Assembly: GCA_028819475.1 (NCBI GenBank)
Contig: JAPPLJ010000030.1
Span: 1-64,000, forward strand
Length of the DNA: 64,000 nt
Direction: 5' to 3'
Source of the DNA: Rhodospirillaceae bacterium
GTDB taxonomy: Bacteria > Pseudomonadota > Alphaproteobacteria > Bin65
In this document: positions 17,234-27,447 of the stretch, piece by piece
How positions within the stretch are numbered: position 1 is the stretch's first letter
How the letters are laid out: the number at the start of each line of letters is the position of its first letter
Translations under genes and position numbers: made by a program
Notes under the pieces: model-generated
The model's input: only the letters and a program-made list of their open reading frames with translations
The model's database searches: none
Told to the model about the DNA's origin: nothing

Positions 17234-17935
17234 ATGTTGACCCTCGAAAGCGTCGAAACCTTTTACGGCCAGAGCCAGGTCCTGTTCGGCATGGGCCTCT
17301 CGGTCAACGACGGCGAGGTCGTCACCCTGCTCGGCCGCAACGGCATGGGCAAGACGACCACGATCCGCTCGATCATGGGCCTCACGCCGGCGCGGCGCGG
17401 CACGATCGCCTTCGACGGCGAGGACATCCGCAACTGGCTGCCCTACCGGGTGGCGCGGGCCGGCCTCGGCCTGGTGCCGGAGGGCCGCCAGGTCTTCCCC
17501 AATCTCACGGTCGAGGAGAACCTGATCTCGACCCACGAGAACCGTCACGGCAGCGACGATCCCTGGACGCTGGAAAAGATCTTCGACCTGTTTCCGGGGG
17601 TTGCCGAGCGTCGCCGCAACATGGGTAACCAGCTTTCCGGCGGCGAGCAGCAGATGGTGGCGATCAGCCGGGCGCTGATGACCAACCCGAGATTGCTGAT
17701 CCTCGACGAGGCGACCGAAGGGCTGGCGCCGCTGATCCGCCAGGACATCTGGCGCACCCTCGACATGCTGAAGGCGCACGGCGAATCGATCCTGCTGGTC
17801 GACAAGAATGTCGAGGCGCTGACCCGGCTGGCCGACCGCCACTACATCATCGAGAAGGGCAAGGTCGTCTGGACCGGCGACAGCGCCGAACTCCGCGCCG
17901 CCGAGGATTTGCAGCACCGCTATCTGGGGGTGTGA
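17234..17935 (+). CDS. livF: Branched-chain amino acid ABC transporter ATPase LivF-type
   Basis: A 233-residue ATPase with Walker A GRNGMGKTTT (about 35-44), signature LSGGEQQMVAISRAL and Walker B LLILDEATEGLAP. The N terminus VETFYGQSQVLFGM and the end LQHRYLGV are typical of LivF. It is the last gene of the operon; 237 bp without recognisable features separate it from the patatin gene, so transcription may end there, although I see no hairpin-T terminator. Confidence 0.93.
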   Translation: MLTLESVETFYGQSQVLFGMGLSVNDGEVVTLLGRNGMGKTTTIRSIMGLTPARRGTIAFDGEDIRNWLPYRVARAGLGLVPEGRQVFPNLTVEENLISTHENRHGSDDPWTLEKIFDLFPGVAERRRNMGNQLSGGEQQMVAISRALMTNPRLLILDEATEGLAPLIRQDIWRTLDMLKAHGESILLVDKNVEALTRLADRHYIIEKGKVVWTGDSAELRAAEDLQHRYLGV

Positions 17936-18172
17936 GGTGCGGTCCGTTCCATCCGGGGCGGCAAATTTGTTGGAACCTGGAGAATATAAGCGCTTGGCAA
18001 GATTGCATCCTCCGGGGCTTTGTCATGTGTTCACCCTGAAGTGCCGTCATCCCGAGTAGCCGCGGACCAGTGGCAGGTTGATTTGCGCGGCGCCACCGCA
18101 GGGGAGCCGAACAACGCATCAAGGCCGGCCGTGTATTCGACCGTACGGGCTTCGAAGCTCAACGGGTGAAGC

Positions 18173-20017
18173 ATGTCGCAGGAAGAAGAATCGTTACGGG
18201 AAGTCGGCCGGAGAGGGCTGCGTCACCTGTTCCCCTCTCTGGACGAGGAGGGCCGCGCCCTCTGGGAAGCCCGTATGAGCGGGAGAAACCTTGCGAAAGG
18301 GGAGGTGCTCTTTCGTGAAGGCGATCCGTCGGATGCTCTGTATGTCATGTTGCAGGGACGACTCGTCGCTGTCGCCAGAAACGAGCGGCGCGAGGAAATT
18401 GTCGTCGCGGTCGTCGGTCCCGCGGAGACGGTCGGCGAGAACGGGCTCATTTCCAGCGACCCGAGAGACCTGACCATCAAGGCGCTGACCGACAGCAAGC
18501 TGTTCCGGCTGTCCAAGGACGACTTCGCCGCACTCCATCGGCAGCATCCCTCCACCCTGCTCGACCTCGCCCGGCTTCAGGCTCGGCGCCATACGCAGAA
18601 CATCCAGACCTTCGTCACCAAGAATGAACGGCTGAAGAAGATCGCGCTGGTCCGAACCGAGAGCACTCCGACGATCGAAGCGTTCCTGGGGCGGTTCGGG
18701 GAGGGGCTATCTTCGGTGACGGGATCCTGGCTGGTGTCCTCGAACGACGTCGTGACGCAGTTCGGCAACGATGCGTCGTTCTTCCTCGACCTTATCGAGT
18801 ATTTGAGCCTGGACCTGACCTGCCTCGTCTTCGAGGCGGAGGTGTCGGATCCCCGTCTGGAACTCTTCTACGAGAGCTTCTTCGATGCGGTCGTGTGGCT
18901 GGTGGACGCAGAGTCCTCCCCGGAAATCTGCCGCCGGCAATGGGAGGAGCGGTTTCCGCGCGTCTTCTCCTACGATGTGCGGCGGGAATTACTGCTCGTC
19001 CGGCGGCCCGGTGTCCCCAGGCGCGCCGGGCCCTGGTTGGAGGACGACGCCTTCGACCTCGTCCATCACGTCGAGCTCGACAACCGGTCGGATTACAACC
19101 GGTTAGTCCGGTTTTTCCGCGGCGAAGCGGTGGGCGTGGTGCTGTCGGGCGGCGGAGCCCGAGGTTGGTTTCATCTCGGCGCGATGCGCGCGCTGCAGGA
19201 GGCTCGAATTCCCATAGACGCCATCGGAGGGGCCAGTAGCGGGGCGTTCGTCGCCGCCTGCTACGCCGAGAACCCGGTCTATGACGAATACCGCCGCATG
19301 GTGCACGATGCCGCCATGGCGAACGCAGACCACATGGCGCTGCGCAACTTCACCATGCCCCAGGTGTCGATTTTCAACGACAAGCGCCCGACGGACACCC
19401 TGGTGGCCACCTTCGGCGATCGGCGCATCGAGGATCTTCAAATCCCGTTCTTCTGCGTGAGCTGCAACCTGAACCGGAACAAGGAAACTACCTGGCGGCA
19501 GGGGAATCTGTGGAGAAGCGTCCGCTCCAGCGCGGCCATTCCCGGCATCCTTTCACCCGTCATCGAAGACGGCGAGCTGCACTTCGATGGGGGCCTGGTG
19601 AACAACCTTCCGGTTGACGTGATGCGCCGGCTCCTGCCTCCGGGGAGCGCCATAGTCGCTGTGGACGTGACCGACACGAGCATGGACGAGACCAGCTACG
19701 ACTTTCCCCCGAACCTTGGATTCGTGGATAGTCTGCTCATGTTCTTCAGGCTGAAGGGACGCCGGTACCGGTTTCCGAACTTTCGCGACACTCTTCTGAA
19801 GGCACTCATGGTCGGGGCGTTCGAACGAATCGAAAAGAACCGGGTCGAGGCCGATTTCCTGATCCGACCCGACCTGGGTTCGATCGGTATGACGGATTTC
19901 CGGGCGGGCCTGCCGCTGATCGAGACCGGCTATCTGGAGACGCACAGGCTTCTGGAGGCTCTGCCGGATACCGACCGCAGCCGCTTCTTCCTCAAGGACC
20001 GGGCCGAACTGCAATAA
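18173..20017 (+). CDS. Cyclic-nucleotide-binding / patatin-like phospholipase (NTE type)
   Basis: A 614-residue two-part protein like bacterial neuropathy-target-esterase homologues. Residues about 30-145 form a CRP-like cyclic-nucleotide-binding barrel (GEVLFREGDPSDALYVMLQG). Residues 150-310 link the parts. Residues 320-600 are a patatin lipase with oxyanion loop GGGARG (326-331), nucleophile elbow GASSG (Ser355) and catalytic DGG (472-474), so the Ser-Asp dyad is complete. It probably hydrolyses phospholipids or lysophospholipids, with ligand binding as a switch; the ligand is unknown, since the PBC arginine is not obvious. The gene appears slightly lower in G+C than its neighbours. It is single and convergent with the TPP-enzyme operon. 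Confidence 0.88.
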   Translation: MSQEEESLREVGRRGLRHLFPSLDEEGRALWEARMSGRNLAKGEVLFREGDPSDALYVMLQGRLVAVARNERREEIVVAVVGPAETVGENGLISSDPRDLTIKALTDSKLFRLSKDDFAALHRQHPSTLLDLARLQARRHTQNIQTFVTKNERLKKIALVRTESTPTIEAFLGRFGEGLSSVTGSWLVSSNDVVTQFGNDASFFLDLIEYLSLDLTCLVFEAEVSDPRLELFYESFFDAVVWLVDAESSPEICRRQWEERFPRVFSYDVRRELLLVRRPGVPRRAGPWLEDDAFDLVHHVELDNRSDYNRLVRFFRGEAVGVVLSGGGARGWFHLGAMRALQEARIPIDAIGGASSGAFVAACYAENPVYDEYRRMVHDAAMANADHMALRNFTMPQVSIFNDKRPTDTLVATFGDRRIEDLQIPFFCVSCNLNRNKETTWRQGNLWRSVRSSAAIPGILSPVIEDGELHFDGGLVNNLPVDVMRRLLPPGSAIVAVDVTDTSMDETSYDFPPNLGFVDSLLMFFRLKGRRYRFPNFRDTLLKALMVGAFERIEKNRVEADFLIRPDLGSIGMTDFRAGLPLIETGYLETHRLLEALPDTDRSRFFLKDRAELQ

Positions 20018-20044
20018 GCTGCCTGAAGCTCTGCCGGGGGCGCT

Positions 20045-21799
20045 TCACGCTTCCCCGCGCCGCTTCCGCTCCGCCTCGTCCCACACCGTCAGGGCGTGGA
20101 ATTCGGGTACGAAGCCGAGGCCCTTCTTCGAGTCGGAGGATACGGCGTCCTGCGAGGTGACGACGTCGACGACGGCGGGCGCGCGTTCAAGAGCCCGGGC
20201 GATGGCGCCGGCCAGGTCCGCCGGGTCCTCGACCCGCTCGCCGTGGGCGCCGAGCGCGCGGCCCATGGCGGCATAGTCGCAGTGTTCGAGCAGGGTGCCG
20301 ACGATGCGGCCGCCGTAATTGATATCCTGGTCGTGGCGCTCGATGTTCCAGGCGGCGTTGTTGGAGACGATGAAGACGGCCTTCGCGCCGTGGCGCACGG
20401 CGGTGTCGATCTCCATCGCGTTGATGCCGAAGGCGCCGTCGCCGTTGACCGAAATCACCTGCCTTTCGGGAAAGGCGAGGGCCGCGGCGACCGCGAACGG
20501 CACGCCGACCCCGAGGCAGCCGAAGATGCCGGCGTCCAGGTAGGTGCGCGAGTCGAGGCCGATGCGCGCGAAGCTCAGCAGGTCGCCGCCGTCGGCGATG
20601 GCGATATGGTCCGGATCGGCGGTCTCGCGGATCGCCTCGAAGATCGCCATCGGATGGATCTTGCCGTCGGCGCAACGCTTCGCCGCCGCCGATCCGGCGC
20701 CGCGGGCGACACGCTCCCGGTGCCTGCTGCGCAGGCCGTCCAGCCATTCGCTGTCGCGCACACCGGCGTCGTTGCCGAGCGCCTCGACAATGGCGTCGAG
20801 CGCGAGCCCGACATCGGCGAGCATCTCCGGCGCGCCGCGGCGGTTGTCGATCAGCTCGGCGCCGTTGTCCGCAATCCGCACGAACCGGGCCTCGGGAAGC
20901 ACCGCCGGCGAGCCGAAGCCGAGCTGGTAGTCGAGCTTGCGCCCCAGCGTGATCACCAGATCCGCTCCGGCCATCGCCGCGCCGCGCATCGATCCGACGG
21001 CCGAGGGGTGGTCCGCCGGGACGAGGCCGCGGCTCTCCTGGGTATCGAGATAGAGCGCATCGGCGGCATCGAGGAAACGCAGCACCGCCTCCCCCGCGCC
21101 CCGGGCGCCGCGGCCGGAAATCGCCAGCGGCCGGCGGGCGGCGCGGATCGCGGCGGCGGCCTCGGCAACGCGGTCGGGATCGGGCGGCAGGCGGCGCGGC
21201 GGCGCCGGTTCGAGCCACTCGTCGAGCACGAGGTGCCGGGCGACCGGCCGGCGCAGCACGTCGGTCGGGATCTCGATATAGGCCGGGCCGGGTTCGCCCG
21301 TGTCCCCGGCGGCGCAGGCGATGGCCTCGTCCAGCTCGCGCAGGGCGTGTTCGGCGATCCGCGCCGTGCGGGCATAGCGGGTGATCGGGCGCATGATGTC
21401 GGTCTGCGGAACGCCCTGCAACGGGCCCATATTGTCCTGCACCCGCGGCGCGCAGCCGCCGATCAGCAGCACCGGCACGCGGGCGAGCGCAGCGTTGGCG
21501 ACCGCCGTGACCGTGTTGGTAACGCCCGGCCCTGCCGTCGCCATCGCCACCCCGAGGCTTCCGGTAAGCTCGGCGTGGGCATGGGCCATGTGCATCGCCG
21601 CCCGCTCGTCGCGCACGTCGACGATGCGGATGCCGGCCTGCGCCACGCGATCCCAGATCGGCTGGATATGGCCACCCTGCAATCCGAAGACGCGGTCCAC
21701 GCCGCGCGCTTTCAGGGCGCGGGCGATCCAGGCGGCGACGCTGGTCTCGTCGCGGTTGGAGTCCTGGCGTTCGGGGCCGTCTGCCGCAGCGGTGGTCAT
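20045..21799 (-). CDS. Thiamine-pyrophosphate enzyme, acetolactate-synthase-like
   Basis: A 584-residue member of the TPP decarboxylase/carboligase superfamily. The three-domain plan is visible: N-terminal PYR domain with the catalytic Glu in VRDERAAMH (Glu65), a central Rossmann-like domain (about 200-330) and a C-terminal PP domain with [16 protein letters not shown] followed by the NN pair that binds Mg-TPP. It lacks the features of a housekeeping IlvB (no partner IlvH nearby). It is the last gene of a four-gene minus-strand unit with an acyl-CoA ligase, an ornithine cyclodeaminase-like protein and a methyltransferase-like protein, so a catabolic decarboxylase is more likely. The product and substrate remain open. 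ATG 21799 was chosen ahead of the PYR domain. Confidence 0.8.
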   Translation of the reverse strand: MTTAAADGPERQDSNRDETSVAAWIARALKARGVDRVFGLQGGHIQPIWDRVAQAGIRIVDVRDERAAMHMAHAHAELTGSLGVAMATAGPGVTNTVTAVANAALARVPVLLIGGCAPRVQDNMGPLQGVPQTDIMRPITRYARTARIAEHALRELDEAIACAAGDTGEPGPAYIEIPTDVLRRPVARHLVLDEWLEPAPPRRLPPDPDRVAEAAAAIRAARRPLAISGRGARGAGEAVLRFLDAADALYLDTQESRGLVPADHPSAVGSMRGAAMAGADLVITLGRKLDYQLGFGSPAVLPEARFVRIADNGAELIDNRRGAPEMLADVGLALDAIVEALGNDAGVRDSEWLDGLRSRHRERVARGAGSAAAKRCADGKIHPMAIFEAIRETADPDHIAIADGGDLLSFARIGLDSRTYLDAGIFGCLGVGVPFAVAAALAFPERQVISVNGDGAFGINAMEIDTAVRHGAKAVFIVSNNAAWNIERHDQDINYGGRIVGTLLEHCDYAAMGRALGAHGERVEDPADLAGAIARALERAPAVVDVVTSQDAVSSDSKKGLGFVPEFHALTVWDEAERKRRGEA

Positions 21800-21833
21800 C
21801 GGCGCTCTCCGTTTGCAGTTTACCGGGGCGGAG

Positions 21834-23423
21834 TCAGGGGGCCCGTCCGTCCGGCGGCGTCCCGGATCGCGCGGCAAGCAGTTCGCGCAGCGTCCGGTGC
21901 AGGATTTTTCCCGTCGCGTTGCGCGGCATCTCCTCCTGGCTGAGGAAAACGATCTCGCGCGGCCGCTTGTAGCCGGCGAGGCGCTCCTTCGCCCAGGCGA
22001 CCAGTTCGGCCTCGCCGATATTGTGACCGGCCTGCCGCACGACCGCGGCCTGGACGCTCTCGCCCCATTTCGGGTCCGGCCGGCCGACCACGGCCACGTC
22101 GCGGACCGCCGGATGGCGCCCCAGAACGGATTCGACCTCGGTCGGATAGATGTTCTCGCCGCCGGAGATGATGAGGTTCTTCTTGCGGTCGATGACGCGG
22201 ATGTAGCCGTCCGCGCCGCGCAACGCGACATCGCCGACCGTGAGATAATCGCCGCGAAACGCCTCGGCGGTCTTGTCGGGCAGGTTCCAGTAGCCGTCGA
22301 AGGCGTAGGGCCCGCACGAGAAGAGTTCGCCGGGTTCGCCGTCCGGCACCTCGCGGCCGTCGTCGTCGAGCAGCCTGACCGGCGCCGAACCGATCACCTC
22401 GCGCCCCACGGTGCCGAGCTTGTCGAACTGCTCGTGCGGATGGAGCATGGTGACCCACCCGGCCTCGGTCGAGCCGTAGAGTTCGAAGAGACCGGCTTTC
22501 GGGAACATCTCCATGACCGCGCGCTTGGTGTCGGCGCGTGCCGGGGCGGAGGAGACCAGCAGTTTCGCGACGAGTTCGAAGCCTTCGACGGCGCGTTCGG
22601 ATGCCGGAACGTCGAGCAGCATGGTGTAGTGGGTCGGCACCAGCGAGGTGAAGGTGGCCCCGGTCCGCGCGAAGGTGTGCAGGCACAGCGCCGGATCGAA
22701 GCTCCTGCGCGAAAGGATCGTGACCGTCGCGTTGCAATAGATGAATGCGGTGAGGAAGTTGAGCGAATTGGCGTGGCACATCGGCATGACGAGCAGCCCG
22801 TCGTCGCCGCGGTGCAGGCCCATTTCGACCTGGGTCATCAGGGCCAGCATCGCCATGCCGCGGTGGCCGCGGATTGCGCCCTTGGGATTTCCCGTCGTGC
22901 CCGAGGTGTACATGATGCACCACGGATCGTCGGGCAGGACGGTGGCATCGGGCTCGCTGTCCGCGGCCGCAGCCAGCAGGCCCTCATAGTCGCGCCATCC
23001 GGCAGACCCGGCGGACGGGCCGATCGCGATGAAGCGGTCCTCCGCCAGGGCGAGCGTGTCGCGAATGCTCTCGGCGACCGGGATCAGCGCATCTTCGACG
23101 ATCAGCGCCGATGCGCCGCTGTCTTCGACGATGTAGCGCACTTCCGGCCCGGTCAGCCGGAAGTTGATCGGCACCGCGACCAGCCCCGATTTCGCGGCGG
23201 CTGCGTAAATCTCCGCCCATTCGACGCGGTTGTAGGCGAGGACCGCCACCCGGTCGCCCTTTGCGAGGCCGAGACCGGTCAGCGCGTTGGCGAGCCGGCA
23301 GGCCCGCGCATTCCATTGCCGGTAGGTCATCGCGCGCTCAAGGTCGCGCGCGGCCAGCTTGTCCGGCTGCACCCGCGCCTGCGCGCTCAAAACCTGGCCG
23401 AGGGTAAGGGGCGGGATGCTCAT
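21834..23423 (-). CDS. AMP-dependent acyl-CoA synthetase/ligase
   Basis: A 529-residue ANL-superfamily enzyme that activates a carboxylate through an acyl-adenylate to a CoA thioester. The P-loop is [11 protein letters not shown] (about 171-181), the adenine motif is ELYGSTEAG, the hinge motif is [19 protein letters not shown], and the catalytic Lys lies in [11 protein letters not shown] near the C terminus. Length and motif order fit fatty- or aryl-acid CoA ligases; the substrate is not predictable. It overlaps the stop of the ornithine cyclodeaminase-like gene by 4 bp and is followed by the TPP enzyme after 34 bp, so the three are co-translated parts of one pathway. Confidence 0.88.
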   Translation of the reverse strand: MSIPPLTLGQVLSAQARVQPDKLAARDLERAMTYRQWNARACRLANALTGLGLAKGDRVAVLAYNRVEWAEIYAAAAKSGLVAVPINFRLTGPEVRYIVEDSGASALIVEDALIPVAESIRDTLALAEDRFIAIGPSAGSAGWRDYEGLLAAAADSEPDATVLPDDPWCIMYTSGTTGNPKGAIRGHRGMAMLALMTQVEMGLHRGDDGLLVMPMCHANSLNFLTAFIYCNATVTILSRRSFDPALCLHTFARTGATFTSLVPTHYTMLLDVPASERAVEGFELVAKLLVSSAPARADTKRAVMEMFPKAGLFELYGSTEAGWVTMLHPHEQFDKLGTVGREVIGSAPVRLLDDDGREVPDGEPGELFSCGPYAFDGYWNLPDKTAEAFRGDYLTVGDVALRGADGYIRVIDRKKNLIISGGENIYPTEVESVLGRHPAVRDVAVVGRPDPKWGESVQAAVVRQAGHNIGEAELVAWAKERLAGYKRPREIVFLSQEEMPRNATGKILHRTLRELLAARSGTPPDGRAP

Positions 23424-24385
23424 GCGCAGGCCTCCGGCGCCGCGGCCGTGACCCGGTCACAGGCCATATCGAACGCCAGCCGGGCCGCCGCCACGTCCTG
23501 GATCGCGATGCCGACCGAATCGTAGATGACGGTCGCCCCTTCCGACACAATTTTTGTTCCGGCGTAGACCTCGCCGACCTCCGCGAAGATAGCGCAGCCC
23601 GAGCCGCGGACATTGCCTGCCTGGTCACGCGCGGCATCGCGCGATTCGACCAGCACCGTATGGGCCATCGCATCGTCGTCCAGTTCCCGGCCGTCGGGGC
23701 CGTTCCAGCCGATCGAGGCGACCAGCGCGCCCTCCCGGACCCAGTTGCCTCTAAGCACCGGCTTCGTCGCCGACGTCGCGCAGACGACGATATCGGCATC
23801 GCGCACCGCCGCCTCGGCTTCGGTATGGAAGACAGCGCCGAGCGCCTCGGCGACCGGCCGGGCACGGGCTTCGTTGCGCCCCCACAGGCGCAATTCGGCG
23901 ATCTTCCGGACCGCGCGGAGCGCCTCGGCATGGGCCCGCGCCTGGATCCCGTTGCCGAGAATGGCGGCAGTCTTCGGGCTCTCCGAGGTCAGCTTGCGCA
24001 CGATGGCCGCCGTGCCGGCCGCGGTGCGCATTTCGGTGATCAGGCGGCCGTCCAGCACGGCGAGCGGCGACCCGTTCGCCATGTCGAACAGCAGGATGAC
24101 GGCCTGGTGGGTCGGAACGTCCGTGCCGGCGTTGCCCTGGAACAGGGTGACGACCTTTACGCCCATCGCCCCTTCGGCCGCCCCTCCTATTCCGGAGCCG
24201 ATCGCCGGCATCGCCCCCATGAACGCAGCCGCGCCCGGCACCGGGAGCATCTGGCGCACCGGCTGGACGACCCGGCCGGCCGAGAAGGCGGTCATCGCCG
24301 CCTCGATGGCGTCGACCAGGTCCGGCCAGCGCAGGACCGCGGCAATCTCCGCTTCGCCGATAAAGGGCAGGCGTTCGAAGCCCAT
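23420..24385 (-). CDS. Ornithine cyclodeaminase / mu-crystallin family protein
   Basis: A 321-residue NAD(P)-dependent protein of the OCD/mu-crystallin family. The Rossmann motif is AILGNGIQARAHAEAL (about 131-146). The N-terminal dimerisation half includes GMKV-like GVKVVTLFQGN and REMRTAA-type TEMRTAAGTA, where the family Arg-Thr contacts the substrate. Members are ornithine cyclodeaminases, ketimine reductases or amino-acid dehydrogenases; the actual activity cannot be chosen. It sits between the methyltransferase-like gene (30 bp upstream) and the acyl-CoA ligase (4-bp overlap). Confidence 0.85.
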   Translation of the reverse strand: MGFERLPFIGEAEIAAVLRWPDLVDAIEAAMTAFSAGRVVQPVRQMLPVPGAAAFMGAMPAIGSGIGGAAEGAMGVKVVTLFQGNAGTDVPTHQAVILLFDMANGSPLAVLDGRLITEMRTAAGTAAIVRKLTSESPKTAAILGNGIQARAHAEALRAVRKIAELRLWGRNEARARPVAEALGAVFHTEAEAAVRDADIVVCATSATKPVLRGNWVREGALVASIGWNGPDGRELDDDAMAHTVLVESRDAARDQAGNVRGSGCAIFAEVGEVYAGTKIVSEGATVIYDSVGIAIQDVAAARLAFDMACDRVTAAAPEACA

Positions 24386-24415
24386 GGCAGAGTCCCCCGC
24401 TCTGCGCGCCCGGTC

Positions 24416-25594
24416 TCAAGCGAAGCCGCGGGTCACAAGGAAGCTCTCGTCCTCGAACCACAGGCCGCCATACCGCTTCAGCACGTCGCGGGCCGCCTCC
24501 AGATAGTCGCCGTCGCGCAGCACGTCGACCATGCGGTCGTCCTCGATCTGCGCGACATAGGTTGCTGCGTTCCACGCCGCCAGAAGGGTCGAGGTGCCGA
24601 TGCTCTCGCCGATTTCGTCGGGCAGGGCGTGCAACTCATAGCGGAACGACGATTCATCGTCGCGCAGCGCGTCGTAGTTCAGGTCGTTGTGGCTCCCGTC
24701 CAGCGCCTCTTTCATCGCCGCGATCAAGTCGCGGCGCGGGGTGACGAAGGGGAATTCCTCCTCCCACACGGCGTTGATCAGTTCCATGCCCGGATCCTTG
24801 CCGGTCGACTGAATGACGATCATCCGCCCGCCCGGCGACAGGGCGCGGGCCAGCGGCCCCAGCACGTTGCGCACCTTGATTTCGGCGCTGAGTCGGGCCC
24901 GGTAGGGCTGCGAGGCGATCACGAGATCGTAGCCGGCCGGCGCGCCGCCCGGCGGCGGGATCACGCCATCGAGGGCGAAGGCCCGGTCCTTGCGGTAAAG
25001 CACCAGGATCGACGGCTGGACATAGAGCGGGTTGCCGGTTTTCTCGCTGGTTTTCGTCTGCCAGCCTTCGGCCAGGACCGGGCCCAGATTGCGGACCTGC
25101 TCGTCGAATTCGTGCGCCGTGCTGCCCTCCAGCGCGATGTTCCAGCGCTTGACCGCCGGTTTGGTCTCCGGCCGGTTGACGCGCAGCCAGGGCGATTCGG
25201 CGTAGTAGAGATTGGTGATGACGACGACGAGCTGAGGGTGCTCCTGGAAACGGTCCGGCAGTTTTTCCAGGGTCAGCCGCACATCCTCCATGCTGATTTC
25301 CTTGCCGACGACGCAGAAGGGTATGGCGGGAAACTGCCGGTGCAGGTTGCGCATCACCCGGGTCAGCACGGTGCCGTCGCCAACGCCGGCGTCGAACAGG
25401 TTGAGCGCCGGCGGCGTCGGCTTCAGGAACGGGATTTCCCGGCCGACCCGCTGCGCCACTTCCCACTTCTCCGAGCAGGTCGTGACGAACATCAGGTATT
25501 TCTCGCGGTTGTCGAAGAAGCGGAAGGCGTGTTTCTCGCCCGCGCGCTCCGGTCCGGGATCGACCGTGACCGCCATTTTTGCCGCCTGCGCCAT
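24416..25594 (-). CDS. SAM-dependent methyltransferase-like protein
   Basis: A 392-residue protein with a class I methyltransferase-like fold: motif I reads FDAGVGDGTVLTRVM (about residues 70-84), followed by a FCVVGKEIS strand and further alternating segments. The C-terminal 100 residues are acidic and helical. The family is not one I can name; a weak catalytic side (no clear NPPY or DPPY) leaves the substrate open. The frame runs upstream to 25645, but MAQAAK at 25594 or MAVTV at 25576 are the sensible starts. It heads the minus-strand operon and is divergent from a MetF homologue with 119 bp between them, which hints at shared one-carbon chemistry. Confidence 0.6.
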   Translation of the reverse strand: MAQAAKMAVTVDPGPERAGEKHAFRFFDNREKYLMFVTTCSEKWEVAQRVGREIPFLKPTPPALNLFDAGVGDGTVLTRVMRNLHRQFPAIPFCVVGKEISMEDVRLTLEKLPDRFQEHPQLVVVITNLYYAESPWLRVNRPETKPAVKRWNIALEGSTAHEFDEQVRNLGPVLAEGWQTKTSEKTGNPLYVQPSILVLYRKDRAFALDGVIPPPGGAPAGYDLVIASQPYRARLSAEIKVRNVLGPLARALSPGGRMIVIQSTGKDPGMELINAVWEEEFPFVTPRRDLIAAMKEALDGSHNDLNYDALRDDESSFRYELHALPDEIGESIGTSTLLAAWNAATYVAQIEDDRMVDVLRDGDYLEAARDVLKRYGGLWFEDESFLVTRGFA

Positions 25595-25713
25595 TTTCGC
25601 CTCGTCACCCGCTCCCGTCCCCGGCGGATTGCCGCCGCAGGGCATCCTGCTGTATGGCCGATAACCGCGGGCGGCGGCAAGGGCGGCCGGGCCGCAGGCG
25701 GCGAATATCAGGG

Positions 25714-26682
25714 ATGGCGGAAAAGACGATGAACGGACCGGTATCGGCGAACGGACTGAAATCCGGCGGCAAACTGGAACGGGTGCTGGCCGCCGGCGGC
25801 TTCGCCGTGACCTGCGAGACCTCGCCGACCGCGACGACCGACCTGGCGCCCCTGCTCGAGCGGGTGGCGCCGCTGAAAGGCGTCGCCGATGCGGTCAACG
25901 TCACCGACGGCGCGACGGCGAAGGCCCACGTCTCCAGCCTGGTGCTGGCCGGCGCGATGATGCGGCAGGGCATCCAGCCGGTGCTGCAGTTCACCGTGCG
26001 CGACCGCAACCTGATCGCCCTGCAGGGGGATCTGCTCGGCGCCGGAGCGCTCGGCATCCCCAACATCCTGTGCCTGACCGGCGACGACCCGAAGAAGGGC
26101 GAGGAGCCGGACGCCAGCCCGGTGTTCGATCTCGATTCTGCCGGCCTGATGCGGCTTGCCCGCCGGATGCGCGACGACGGGCTGCTGAACGCCGGCCGCG
26201 AGATCAAGGGGCCGCCGAAACTGTTCATCGGCTGCGCCGACGCGCCGATGGTGCCGAAACCCGGCTGGGAGCCGAAGAGCCTGCGCGCGAAAATCGATGC
26301 CGGCGCCGATTTCGCCCAGACCCAATACTGTTTCGACCTGGAGACGGCGAAAATCTATTTCACGCGGCTCGCCGATTTCGGCATTACCGAAAGGCTGGCC
26401 TTCCTGGTCGGTATCGGGCCGCTCGCCTCGCTGCGCCAAGCGAAATGGATGGACGAGAACCTGTTCGGCGTTTCCATTCCCGACGCGATCCTGAAGCGGC
26501 TCGAAGGCGCGGACGACGAGCGGGCGGAAGGCAAAAAGATCTGCGCCGAGCTGATCCAGCAGCTGCGGGAGGTTCCGGGCGTGCGCGGCGTCCACCTGAT
26601 GGCGCCGCGCCAGGAATCCGCCATGGCCGAGGTCATCGAAAGGAGCGGCGTGCTGGAGGACCGCCCGGCGCTCGCGGGCTGA
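25714..26682 (+). CDS. Methylenetetrahydrofolate reductase family protein
   Basis: A 322-residue flavoprotein-like TIM barrel of the MetF family. The catalytic Glu lies in FAVTCETSPT near the N terminus. NVTDGATA (about 62-69) and CLTGDDPKKGE (about 119-129) correspond to FAD/folate-binding Asp and Thr positions. QTQYCFDLETAK matches the QFFFD strand of MetF, and the C-terminal GVRGVHLMA is family-typical. It is somewhat divergent from housekeeping MetF, so it may act on a related pterin or in methyl-group catabolism. Start ATG 25714 (MAEKTMNG) was chosen; 25729 is possible. It is divergent from the methyltransferase-like operon. Confidence 0.82.
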   Translation: MAEKTMNGPVSANGLKSGGKLERVLAAGGFAVTCETSPTATTDLAPLLERVAPLKGVADAVNVTDGATAKAHVSSLVLAGAMMRQGIQPVLQFTVRDRNLIALQGDLLGAGALGIPNILCLTGDDPKKGEEPDASPVFDLDSAGLMRLARRMRDDGLLNAGREIKGPPKLFIGCADAPMVPKPGWEPKSLRAKIDAGADFAQTQYCFDLETAKIYFTRLADFGITERLAFLVGIGPLASLRQAKWMDENLFGVSIPDAILKRLEGADDERAEGKKICAELIQQLREVPGVRGVHLMAPRQESAMAEVIERSGVLEDRPALAG

Positions 26683-26760
26683 ACGCCGGCGTCTGTGCCG
26701 GTCTACAGCTCCGGATATCCCGTGGTATAGTCGGCGCTCCGCCATCGGGAGACCTTCGAC

Positions 26761-27336
26761 ATGGCCCCTTCCCAGGCCGCTCTCAAACGATCCGCACGCC
26801 GCGCGACCTACCAGGACGTGATCGACGCGCCGGCGCATATGGTTGCCGAGGTCGTCGAAGGGGCGCTTTACACCCATCCGCGGCCGGCCCCGCCGCATGC
26901 GCTCGCGTCGTCGTCTCTGGGAGGCGAACTCTCAAGCCCCTTCCAGAAGGGCCGTGGCGGCCCCGGCGGCTGGTGGATCATCGACGAGCCGGAGCTGCAT
27001 CTCGGCGAGGACATCCTGGTGCCCGACATCGCCGGCTGGCGGCGCGAGCGGATGCCGGACTTTCCCGATACGGCCTTCTTCACCCTTGCGCCGGACTGGG
27101 TCTGCGAGGTGCTTTCGCCCTCGACCCGCGATCTCGACCGCCACGGCAAGCGCCCGGTCTACGCCCGCGAGGGCGTTGCCCACCTCTGGTTTATCGACCC
27201 GGTGGCGCGCGACCTCGAAGCCTTCGAACTGCGCGACGGCGAATGGGTCCTGATCGCCACGGCGCGCAACGACGACCCGGTCTCGATTCCGCCGTTCGAG
27301 GCGATCAGCTTCCCGCTCGACGCGCTCTGGCCGTAG
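26761..27336 (+). CDS. Uma2 family (DUF820) putative endonuclease
   Basis: A 191-residue protein of the Uma2/DUF820 family, a PD-(D/E)xK nuclease fold. The core is visible: EVVEGAL at about 30, VPDIAGW (about 80-86) with the catalytic Asp, then CEVLSPSTRDLDRHGKR with the E-x-K positions and the closing GVAHLWFIDP. The family is abundant in some alphaproteobacteria and cyanobacteria and is often scattered among mobile regions. Its target is unknown. ATG 26761 is supported by a GGGAGA site 14 bases upstream. It is co-directional with a nucleotidyltransferase but has no clear partner. Confidence 0.85.
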   Translation: MAPSQAALKRSARRATYQDVIDAPAHMVAEVVEGALYTHPRPAPPHALASSSLGGELSSPFQKGRGGPGGWWIIDEPELHLGEDILVPDIAGWRRERMPDFPDTAFFTLAPDWVCEVLSPSTRDLDRHGKRPVYAREGVAHLWFIDPVARDLEAFELRDGEWVLIATARNDDPVSIPPFEAISFPLDALWP

Positions 27337-27447
27337 GGCCGGAGTGCTGAGTGCAGGCCGTGACAATGGAGAGACGTCCGGTTTAGATTGCCGAAGAGCG
27401 CTCCCGCATGGCTTCAAACGCCTGCACCGTTTCCGGGAGGGACCAAG

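Noticed and set aside
20045-23423. Oxalate degradation pair (oxalyl-CoA synthetase and decarboxylase)
   Set aside because: The TPP enzyme does not show the oxalyl-CoA decarboxylase sequence pattern; it looks like a generic acetolactate-synthase-type protein.
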